Positions 1-6,198 of a DNA stretch of 30,098 nucleotides are shown piece by piece. The stretch is from Spectribacter hydrogenoxidans. Lineage in GTDB: Bacteria > Pseudomonadota > Gammaproteobacteria > Nevskiales > Salinisphaeraceae. Numbering within the stretch: position 1 is the first letter of the stretch; each line of letters begins with the position of its first letter. A program made the translations under genes and the position numbers. Location of the stretch: the NCBI RefSeq assembly GCF_031846275.1, contig NZ_JAVRIB010000021.1, positions 1 through 30,098 on the forward strand, read 5' to 3'. Under the pieces are notes generated by a model, which saw nothing but the letters and a program-made list of their open reading frames with translations, ran no database searches and was not told the origin of the DNA.

Positions 1-18
1 GGGCTCACCGCGGCATCG

Positions 19-32
19 TTGACCTGCATCAG
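19..32 (+). promoter_or_regulatory. FNR/Anr-like box, distal copy
   Basis: TTGAC-CTGC-ATCAG matches the FNR/Anr consensus TTGAT-N4-ATCAA at 8 of 10 positions. It lies 25 bp (centre to centre) upstream of a better box at 44-57, and the two share the core CTGCATCA. Seen directly; function is inferred. As the weaker and more distal copy it could be an auxiliary site or chance similarity. Confidence 0.4.
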
Positions 33-43
33 TTTCCGCGAAG

Positions 44-57
44 CTGATCTGCATCAA
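44..57 (+). promoter_or_regulatory. FNR/Anr-like box, proximal copy, class II position
   Basis: CTGAT-CTGC-ATCAA matches TTGAT-N4-ATCAA at 9 of 10 positions. If the box is centred at -41.5, transcription would start near position 92. The hexamer at the matching -10 position (80-85) is GATATT, a fair TATAAT match. That start would leave a leader of about 20 nt before the ATG at 113, which has its own GGAG. The consistent geometry supports a class II FNR-type promoter for the first gene. Confidence 0.55.
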
Positions 58-112
58 TGATCGGGGCATGACTGTCAGGGATATTGCGTGCGAATGCTGC
101 GGAGAGCCTGGA

Positions 113-553
113 ATGAGTGTCGAGTACGAATGGACCCTGAGTGATCTTGTCCGCTGGGTGGCCGTCATCCACCAGCGTGCTGAGGCCGCGTATCGGGATA
201 TGCGTGGCGTCGCCGACACGGCGTCGGCAGAACTTCTCCTGGGATATCTGGCGGCACGCGAGCAGCGCCTGGACGTGGGAACTCGCAAGATTCTGGCACG
301 AGTCGATGACGATGTTCACATTCCGCGGCCGGAGGCCTGGCTCTCCGCACGATCGCCGACGTTGGCAAGCGTCGACGTTGAGTCGATAATCCAGTGGGCG
401 GCGTACGTCGAGTCTGCGGTGGAGCGCCTGCTGCAGGTCGCGGCGACCCCGCCGGGGGTCACGGTTTCCACCTCTGAACTCTTCGCGTTGCACCGACGCG
501 AACTTTTCGATATCGGCATCATGGCAAGCCGGATGCGGGAAGGCCGGGAGTGA
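113..553 (+). CDS. Small helical protein of unknown function, putatively FNR/Anr-controlled
   Basis: I do not recognise this family. The product is 146 aa, cytosolic (no signal peptide or membrane segment), acidic and probably mostly alpha-helical. It begins MSVEYEWTLSDLVRW and has two amphipathic stretches with Glu residues (around HQRAEAAYRD and AAREQRLD) that loosely recall ferritin-like bundles, although no ExxH metal motif is visible. An in-frame ATG at 68 would add 15 residues including a CxCC cluster. I prefer 113 because GGAG lies 9 nt upstream and the predicted FNR-type transcription start (about 92) falls after 68. A hairpin follows the stop. The upstream boxes suggest induction when oxygen is low. 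That the ORF is a real gene is fairly secure; any function is inference. Confidence 0.65.
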   Translation: MSVEYEWTLSDLVRWVAVIHQRAEAAYRDMRGVADTASAELLLGYLAAREQRLDVGTRKILARVDDDVHIPRPEAWLSARSPTLASVDVESIIQWAAYVESAVERLLQVAATPPGVTVSTSELFALHRRELFDIGIMASRMREGRE

Positions 554-564
554 CCGCGACAACT

Positions 565-592
565 CGGTAATCGACCGCGCGATGTTACCGAA
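565..592 (+). terminator. Hairpin downstream of the first gene, possible terminator
   Basis: TCGGTAA at 565-571 pairs with TTACCGA at 586-592, and TCG/CGA can extend the stem inside with a 2-nt bulge. It begins 12 nt after the stop codon at 553. No T-run follows, so it is not a textbook intrinsic terminator. A second small GC hairpin (GGGG-TAAT-CCCC) lies at 606-617. Confidence 0.3.
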
Positions 593-678
593 TCGATGAG
601 GCCGCGGGGTAATCCCCCTGGAAATCAGCGCTGTTTAGAAGCGGAATTTTCTCGCAATCTGGACCGAGGAGGTTCTGC

Positions 679-898
679 GTGAAGAAATCCCGATACAGCG
701 ACAGCCAGAACCTGGCGATTCTCAAGCAGGCCGAAAACGGCGTGCCGGTGCCCGAGTTGTGCCGTGCGACGTTCGACAAATGGCGCAGCAAGTACGGCGG
801 TATGGACGCCGCGCTGATGAAGCGGCTCAAGGAGCTTGAGGGCGAAAACCGCCGTCAAGGCCGAGATTCGTCAGGAGGTGATCGAGGGAAAATGGTAA
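679..898 (+). pseudogene. IS3-family orfA remnant (HTH protein), two deletions
   Basis: The start is a GTG at 679 with a strong GAGGAGG ribosome site 6 nt upstream. The product opens MKKSRYSDSQNLAILKQAENG, typical of IS3-family OrfA. Around residue 31 it jumps from ELCR directly to TFDKWRSKYGG, lacking about seven residues of the usual helix-turn-helix. After KELEGENR (about 853) a second deletion removes the usual LKKMYAEE-like segment and shifts the frame. The normal ending, KAEIRQEVIEGKW, then appears in the next frame and stops at TAA 896-898. Expected role: DNA-binding part of the OrfAB transposase. It is non-functional here. Confidence 0.8.
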
Positions 899-1432
899 GG
901 CCATCTCAGCGGCGTGAGATGGCCCGAAAAATCGTCGCCGTCCGGGGGCGTGAGCATCCGGCTGGCCTGCGCGGCCCTGTCGATCAGCCCGACCTGTTAC
1001 CGCTACCAGCCCCGGCTGTCAGCGGACAACGCACGCATCGCCGACTGGCTGATCCGGCTGACCCACAACCAGCGCAACTGGGGCTTTGGTCTGTGCTTTC
1101 TGTACCTGCGCAACGTCAAGGGCTATGGCTGGAACCACAAGCGAGTGTATCGAATCTACCGCGAGCTGGAACTGAACCTGCGGATCAAGCCGAAAAAGCG
1201 CCTGAAACGCGACCGGCCCGAGCCGCTGACGGTGCCCAGGGCCATCAACCAGGTCTGGTCGATGGACTTCCTGCACGACCAGCTCGCCGACGGCCGCAGC
1301 TTCCGGGTGCTCAACGTGCTGGATGACCACAACCGCCAGGGCCTGGGCATGGAGATCGACCTGTCGCTGCCCAGTACCCGCGTGATCCGCTGTTTGGCAC
1401 AGATCATCAGTAACCGAACGCCAATGGCCTAG
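892..1432 (+). pseudogene. IS3-family orfB transposase remnant, frameshifted and truncated
   Basis: orfB starts at ATG 892 (MVRPSQRREMA) in the frame expected for -1 programmed frameshifting from orfA. A run of five G at 944-948 appears to carry one extra base; downstream the protein continues in another frame as GVSIRLACAALSISPTCYRY. The HTH_21 region and the first part of the rve integrase core are present, including the first catalytic Asp (WSMDFLHDQ) and the second Asp region (LNVLDDHNRQ). Similarity stops after AQIIS at about 1411; the downstream NGPE-type motif with the catalytic Glu is absent and a stop follows at 1430-1432. Dead transposase. Confidence 0.8.
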
Positions 1433-1494
1433 CCTTGACCCGGTCCCTACGTCTCGATGTCGGGAGCAACTCGGGGGTGCCACCTTGCTTATTG

Positions 1495-1962
1495 CTAGAC
1501 GCTATCGTGATTGTCTTTTTCGGAGGATTCGGCTGCATTCGGTCGCACAATCAGCACCGAGCGCTTGGCGTGCCTGACGACTTGGCTGGCTACACTACCG
1601 AACAACAGGTCGGAAAACGCTGGATTGTGCGAGGCCATGATGATTAGGTCCGCGTCACGCTTTTCTGCGATGTCGATAATAGTCCGTGCGATTCGGCCCA
1701 TCACGGCGTCAGCCTTCCATTCAAATGCGTTACCGAGTTGCTCTCGGGCGACGTCTTCCAGACGCTTCTGAGCAGTGTTGGTGAGAGACTCCACCTGATC
1801 GCGGGATATGTAAGGCATGACCCCCATATCGAGATCTGGCACGACCGTCAGTAGATCGATGGTCGCGTCGCGAACGCCTGCGATCTCCTTTGCCTGCTGC
1901 AATACACCCTGTATCACGGCCTCGTGATTGAGATCGATCGGAACAAGAATTTTTCCACTCAT
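1495..1962 (-). CDS. Universal stress protein, UspA family
   Basis: A single-domain Usp of 155 aa, the usual length. It opens MSGKILVPIDLNHEA (first beta strand with conserved Asp) and ends with the family block FGSVASQVVRHAKRSVLIVR. Cytosolic Usp proteins support survival under starvation, oxidant or oxygen-limitation stress. The usual ATP-loop G-x2-G-x9-G-S is changed here: the segment reads ASHNPAFSDLLFGS, so the first glycines are missing and only the terminal GS remains; nucleotide binding is uncertain. The start is supported by AGGAG 8 nt upstream of the ATG. An FNR/Anr-like box at 2025-2038 fits a class II promoter with a transcription start near 1990. The gene is monocistronic, and its 3' end faces the IS remnant. 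Confidence 0.9.
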   Translation of the reverse strand: MSGKILVPIDLNHEAVIQGVLQQAKEIAGVRDATIDLLTVVPDLDMGVMPYISRDQVESLTNTAQKRLEDVAREQLGNAFEWKADAVMGRIARTIIDIAEKRDADLIIMASHNPAFSDLLFGSVASQVVRHAKRSVLIVRPNAAESSEKDNHDSV

Positions 1963-2426
1963 TAGTCAACTCCTAATACCGTTACCTAGTTGATGAAACG
2001 TATGAGCGTTGTCGAGTGGTGAAATTGATCTGGATCATTTGATGAGCACCGCCCGGGTATGGCTTGTCGGGTGGTATTCCGCCTGTCCGGTTGCCCGCTC
2101 GAGCCGATGTATGGAACATAAGTTAAAAATCAATCGGCTACACCGTCCAACAACAATATTTCTCGCGACCGATACTAATATCCCTCGGGGCAGTCGAAAT
2201 CGGATTGAGGGGCGGTAGCGGGAGCCGGCAGGCCAGCCACCGAAACCCTCGCCTCGCCCAAGGCCGTGCCGGGGGCAGAGCCATGATATCGGTGCGAAAA
2301 GGGCTTCATGGTTAGTTTGGTTCGCTTGAGATTCTGTGATTGCACAACTTAAACGGGCCTCGTGCCTTTGGGTTTCGGGCCTGATTTGTCGCCATGCTTG
2401 TGGCGAGTTCCGGGGGTGCGGGGCGC
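1963..2426. other. 464-bp intergenic region between usp and rnm
   Basis: No convincing gene is present; short ORFs here have atypical composition and no ribosome site. The left part holds the FNR/Anr-like promoter of usp. Positions 2110-2190 form an AT-richer patch unlike the surroundings. A 7-bp inverted repeat, AGCCGAT (2102-2108) and ATCGGCT (2133-2139), flanks 24 nt of that patch. The right part lies downstream of rnm; I see no clear intrinsic terminator. Confidence 0.6.
2025..2038 (-). promoter_or_regulatory. FNR/Anr-like box upstream of usp, class II position
   Basis: TTGAT-CTGG-ATCAT matches TTGAT-N4-ATCAA at 9 of 10 positions (the element is near-palindromic, so this holds on either strand). 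Placing the centre at -41.5 gives a start at about 1990 on the minus strand. The -10 slot (2002-1997) reads TACGTT, which keeps the conserved TA...T. The leader to the usp ATG would be about 28 nt. Several Usp genes in Pseudomonas are Anr-regulated, so the assignment is plausible. Confidence 0.6.
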
Positions 2427-3320
2427 CTAGCGGGAAATGTCTCGTGCTTCGCTGAACCAGCGGGCCAGCGCCGGGTCGTCCCATACCGGTGCGACCGCGG
2501 CAGGCAGAGTGAGCGGCCGGCCCAGACGCAGCCAGCGCTGATCCGGGCTGTGAAAGTCGGAGCCCACCGATCCGAGCAGTCCGCGGCCGGTGGCCGCCTC
2601 GGCCATTTGTGCAATGCCGTTCGGGGTGCTGTTGCCACAGACCACCTCCATTGCCCGGCCGCCGGCGGCCTGGAAGGCGTCCAGCATGCGCCGCCGCCAG
2701 GCGCCGGTCATGTTGTAGGCCAGGGGATGGGCCAGCACCGCCACGCCGCCCGCCTGGTGGATATGGCTCACTGTTTCCTGCAGTCCGGCCCAGGTCGCGT
2801 TGACGTACGCCGGTTTACCGGGGTTCAGAAAGCGCTTGAAGCATTGCTTGGTGGTCTGGCAGCGACCGTCCTCGATCAGCAGCCGCGCGAAATGCGCCCG
2901 CGTGATCTGGCCACCGGCCGCCAGCACTTCGATGCGTTCCCGGGCCCGCGCTACGCCGATTCGGTCGAGGCGTTCCAGCATGGCATCTGTCCGCGCGGCG
3001 CGGCATTGCTGCAGGTCCGCAAGCAGATCCCGCAGGCCCGGATGCGCGGCGTCGAAGCCGAGCCCGACGATGTGCAACGTGCGCTTTTCCCAGGTGACGG
3101 AGATCTCGACGCCGGGCACCAACCGCAGATGCAACTCGGCAGCGGCGATATTCGCCTCGCCCAGACCGTCCGCGGTATCGTGATCGGTCAGCGCCAGGGC
3201 ACGCACTCCGCCGGCATGCGCCGCCTGTACCAGTGCCGCCGGCGTCAGCGTGCCGTCAGAGGCGGTCGAATGGGTATGCAGGTCGATTCGGGCTGGCTCG
3301 CGGCAATCAGCAGTGGACAT
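2427..3320 (-). CDS. rnm: PHP-family phosphoesterase, RNase AM (YciV/TrpH-like)
   Basis: 297 aa, a PHP-domain metallo-phosphoesterase. The metal-binding motifs are all visible: H15-T-H17 and D22, the TDHD block with D46-H47-D48, E72 (PGVEIS), H83, H197 (LAHP), and D254/H256 (GSDFH). This set and the length match YciV/RNase AM, a 5'-3' exoribonuclease that in E. coli also trims 5' ends of rRNAs and degrades short oligonucleotides. The start at 3320 is chosen because homologs begin shortly before IDLHTHS; an upstream in-frame start at 3422 would add 34 residues unlike the family. The ribosome site is weak. It is divergent from the AddB-like gene across 202 bp. Confidence 0.88.
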   Translation of the reverse strand: MSTADCREPARIDLHTHSTASDGTLTPAALVQAAHAGGVRALALTDHDTADGLGEANIAAAELHLRLVPGVEISVTWEKRTLHIVGLGFDAAHPGLRDLLADLQQCRAARTDAMLERLDRIGVARARERIEVLAAGGQITRAHFARLLIEDGRCQTTKQCFKRFLNPGKPAYVNATWAGLQETVSHIHQAGGVAVLAHPLAYNMTGAWRRRMLDAFQAAGGRAMEVVCGNSTPNGIAQMAEAATGRGLLGSVGSDFHSPDQRWLRLGRPLTLPAAVAPVWDDPALARWFSEARDISR

Positions 3321-3389
3321 CGATTGAGGCCCCGTCTGGGCGAATCCGGTTGCAGGCGGCGCGATAGCATCCCGCAATTTGAACCTGGA

Positions 3390-3409
3390 CGCAGCGATCG
3401 AGCGCTGCG
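3390..3409. repeat. Perfect 7-bp inverted repeat in the rnm / addB-like divergent region
   Basis: CGCAGCG (3390-3396) and CGCTGCG (3403-3409) are exact inverted repeats around a 6-nt spacer, ATCGAG. It lies in the 202-bp region between two divergent genes. It could be an operator dyad or a leader hairpin of rnm. No transcription factor family is recognisable from it. Confidence 0.35.
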
Positions 3410-3522
3410 ACCGGACAACCAATGAATGTAGGGGGCTTTGGCTGCGTCGGTAAGCACAGACTAACGCATCGGCGATCCTGCGCCCGGCTGATAGACTCAG
3501 ACAGCTGTCAGCCGGACCCGCG

Positions 3523-6198
3523 ATGGATCAGAAACTGCTCGAAGGCCTGGACAACGGCGCGGTGCTGGTAACCGGCAACCGGCGCCTGGCCCGGGCGCTG
3601 CAGGACGACTATGCTCGTCACCAGCAGGCCGCCGGCCGGCGCGCCTGGGCCACGCCGGCCATCCTGCCCTGGGGCGCGTGGCTGATATCGCTGTGGCAAG
3701 GCAGCCACGCCGAGCGTTCTCCGCGCATCCTGCTGGACGCCACCCAGACGCGGCTGGTCTGGGAGCGGGTCATCCGGGAGTCCGGTATTGGCGAGGGCCT
3801 GCTCGGTATCGGCAGCACGGCGGCACAGGTGGCGGAAGCCTGGCAACTGGCCCGGGACTGGGAGATCGGGATTCCGGCCCCGGATGACCCGGTGGGTGAC
3901 GATGCCCGCGCCTTCGGCCGCTGGGCTCGGCGCTTCGAACAGCAGTGCGACCGGCATGGCTGGCTGGACGAGGCTCGGCTGCCGGCGGCGCTGGCGGAAC
4001 GCATACAGCGTGACCAGCTGCTGCTGCCGATCACCGTGATCCTGGCGGGTATCGACGAGCTGGCTCCGCAGCAGCAACGCCTGCTTGATGCCATGACCCG
4101 TGCCGGCGTGACCGTGACCCGGCATGATCCGGTCGCGCGAAATCAGTCCGCAGAGTGGCTGACGCTCGCCGACGAGGCAGGCGAGCTGGCTCAGGCCGCC
4201 GCATGGGCGCGGGCGTGTCTGCAGGCCGATCCGGCGGCGCGCATCGGCGTGGTGGTCGGCGACCTGGCGTCCCAGCGGCGGCGGGTAATGCGGGTGTTTG
4301 CTGACATCCTCCATCCCGGTCGGGTGCTGCCGGGGCAGCCGCATGCCGAACGCGCCTTCAATGTGTCGCTGGGGCCGCCGCTGGACAGCTATCCGCTGGT
4401 GCGCGGGGCGTTCAACATCCTGCAGCTGATGACCGGCGTGATCGACTGCAACGAACTCGGCACGCTGCTGCGTTCGCCTTATCTAGAGGGCGGCCTGGCC
4501 GAGGCGGACGCCCGGGCCAGACTGGATGCACGCCTGCGCCGTCGCGGCGAGCGGGAGATCTGGCTGTCGGATCTGTTGGGCATGGCGCGGGCGCAGACCG
4601 ATATCGCAGATCAGGCCGTGGCCCCGCATTTCGTGAATCTGCTGCAACGCTTGTTCGTGCATCACCGGGAATCGGCGGGGCGCCAGCACCCCGGCGCCTG
4701 GGCGGCCCGCTTTTCCCAGTGCCTGACCGCCGCCGACTGGCCGGGCCAGCGGTCGCTGACCAGCGACGAGTTTCAGGTCACCGAGGCCTGGGGCGGGCTG
4801 CTGGATCGTTTCGCCTCGCTGGACCCGGTCGCGGAACCGATGGCGGTGAAACCGGCACTCGCCCGCCTGCAGCGGATGGCCTCGGAGCTGCCGTTCCAGC
4901 CCCGCCAGCCGGATCGGCCTATTCAGGTGCTCGGGCCACTGGAAGCCGCCGGCCAGACCTTCGATTACCTGTGGGTGGTGGGCGTCGACGACGAACGCTG
5001 GCCGGTCCCCGCGTGGCCCAACCCCTGGCTGCCGCTGCAGCGCCAGCGCCAGGCGGACATGCCTCACGCCACCCCGGCCCGGGAACTCGCCTATGCCCGC
5101 CGTCAGCTGGCCCGTTTGCAGGACTCGGCTACGCATCTGGTGGTCAGCCATCCGGCCCGCCGCGAGGACCGCGCTACTGGACCCAGCCCGCTGATCCGGC
5201 ACTGGCCGGTTCGCGAGCACCCGTCGCATGCCTCCGGTCTGCTGGATTTTCGCGATCTCGTTCATGCCTGCCAGGCAATCGAGTTCTTTCGTGACGACAG
5301 CGTGCCGGCGTTTCCGGCCGGGCCGGTGGACGGCGGCACCGGGGTGCTGGCATCGCAGTCCGCCTGTCCATTCCAGGCAGTGGCTCGGTATCGCCTTGCC
5401 GCGCGAGCTCTCGAGGAACCGCGTACCGGGCCGGATGCCCGCGATCGCGGGCAGCTCGTCCACCAGGCGCTGGAGCGGCTGTGGCGCCAGCTGGGAGACC
5501 AGCGCACGCTGCTGTCGCGCGACAGCGTGGCGCTGGAAGGCCTGATTGCCGAGGTGGTGGCCGATGCCGTGGAACGCCTTGCCCGTCGGCGCCCGCGTAC
5601 CTACACCGACCGGCTCAGGGCAGTGGAGGCCGATACCCTGCAGCGCCTGTTGCGAACCTGGCTGGCGCAGGAGCAACAGCGGCCGCCGTTCACAGTGGTG
5701 GCGCGCGAGCAGCCCCGCACCATCGAGCTGGCCGGCCTGTCGATCAGCTTGCGGCTGGATCGGATCGACCGGCTGCGTGGTGGCAACCATCTGGTGATCG
5801 ACTACAAGACCGGGCGCATCGCCGGCACTGCGTTCCTCGAGGGTGAGCGTCCCGATCAGCCGCAGCTGCCGGTATACGCCCTGGTGGCGGACAGCCCGGT
5901 GACCGGCGTGCTGGCGGCACGCGTCCGGGCCGACGACCCGGGCTTCTGCGGGATGATCTGCGGCGACGATGGCCCGGCAGGCGCGCAGCACCGTTCGGCC
6001 GCGGACTGGACGCAGCAACTCGATGATTGGCAGGCGGTGCTCACCAGCCTGGCGACGGCATTCCGGCACGGCGAGGCGGCGGTGGACCCGAAGAACGGCA
6101 GCACCACCTGCCGCACCTGTGATCTCGCCACTTTCTGTCGTATTCACGGGGCGGGCGCGGTCGAGGAAGAAGCCGACCCGGCGGAGGCAGCCCGATGA
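3523..6198 (+). CDS. AddB-like Fe-S PD-(D/E)XK nuclease, DNA repair (TIGR03623-type)
   Basis: 891 aa. The architecture is that of the proteobacterial 'probable DNA repair protein' (TIGR03623-type), the AddB-like partner of an AddA helicase-nuclease in double-strand-break end resection. The N-terminal region (VLVTGNRRLARAL, about residues 14-26) aligns with the UvrD-like fold but lacks a Walker A lysine loop, so helicase activity is not expected. The C-terminal nuclease domain shows LVHQALERLW, the acidic LRLDRIDRL and VIDYKTG motifs. Four cysteines, C615 (ACPFQ) and C863-x2-C866-x5-C872, match the iron-sulfur staple of AddB/Cas4-type nucleases. The start codon has a poor ribosome site. The stop overlaps the next start in ATGA at 6195-6198, indicating coupling. 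Confidence 0.88.
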   Translation: MDQKLLEGLDNGAVLVTGNRRLARALQDDYARHQQAAGRRAWATPAILPWGAWLISLWQGSHAERSPRILLDATQTRLVWERVIRESGIGEGLLGIGSTAAQVAEAWQLARDWEIGIPAPDDPVGDDARAFGRWARRFEQQCDRHGWLDEARLPAALAERIQRDQLLLPITVILAGIDELAPQQQRLLDAMTRAGVTVTRHDPVARNQSAEWLTLADEAGELAQAAAWARACLQADPAARIGVVVGDLASQRRRVMRVFADILHPGRVLPGQPHAERAFNVSLGPPLDSYPLVRGAFNILQLMTGVIDCNELGTLLRSPYLEGGLAEADARARLDARLRRRGEREIWLSDLLGMARAQTDIADQAVAPHFVNLLQRLFVHHRESAGRQHPGAWAARFSQCLTAADWPGQRSLTSDEFQVTEAWGGLLDRFASLDPVAEPMAVKPALARLQRMASELPFQPRQPDRPIQVLGPLEAAGQTFDYLWVVGVDDERWPVPAWPNPWLPLQRQRQADMPHATPARELAYARRQLARLQDSATHLVVSHPARREDRATGPSPLIRHWPVREHPSHASGLLDFRDLVHACQAIEFFRDDSVPAFPAGPVDGGTGVLASQSACPFQAVARYRLAARALEEPRTGPDARDRGQLVHQALERLWRQLGDQRTLLSRDSVALEGLIAEVVADAVERLARRRPRTYTDRLRAVEADTLQRLLRTWLAQEQQRPPFTVVAREQPRTIELAGLSISLRLDRIDRLRGGNHLVIDYKTGRIAGTAFLEGERPDQPQLPVYALVADSPVTGVLAARVRADDPGFCGMICGDDGPAGAQHRSAADWTQQLDDWQAVLTSLATAFRHGEAAVDPKNGSTTCRTCDLATFCRIHGAGAVEEEADPAEAAR

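Larger units (their letters stand above)
679..1432 (+). mobile_element. Decayed, truncated IS3-family insertion sequence
   Basis: Remains of an IS3-family element: a short orfA with a helix-turn-helix region followed by an overlapping orfB with an rve-type DDE integrase core. The original arrangement is still readable, with orfA ending (TAA at 896-898) just after the orfB ATG at 892, so orfB sits in the -1 frame. The copy carries two deletions in orfA, a one-base insertion early in orfB and loss of the 3' third, including the catalytic Glu. I could not identify terminal inverted repeats or target duplications, so the outer limits are only those of the recognisable coding remnants. It cannot encode active transposase. 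Confidence 0.8.

Noticed and set aside
2009..2218. 69-codon ORF in the usp-rnm gap
   Set aside because: No ribosome site, composition unlike neighbours, and it starts over the FNR-like box of usp.
2394..3425. Plus-strand 343-codon open frame opposite rnm
   Set aside because: The minus strand has the complete PHP metal-binding set; the plus-strand reading has no family features.
4483..6147. Minus-strand 554-codon open frame opposite the AddB-like gene
   Set aside because: The plus strand carries conserved nuclease and Fe-S motifs; the antisense product has no recognisable features.
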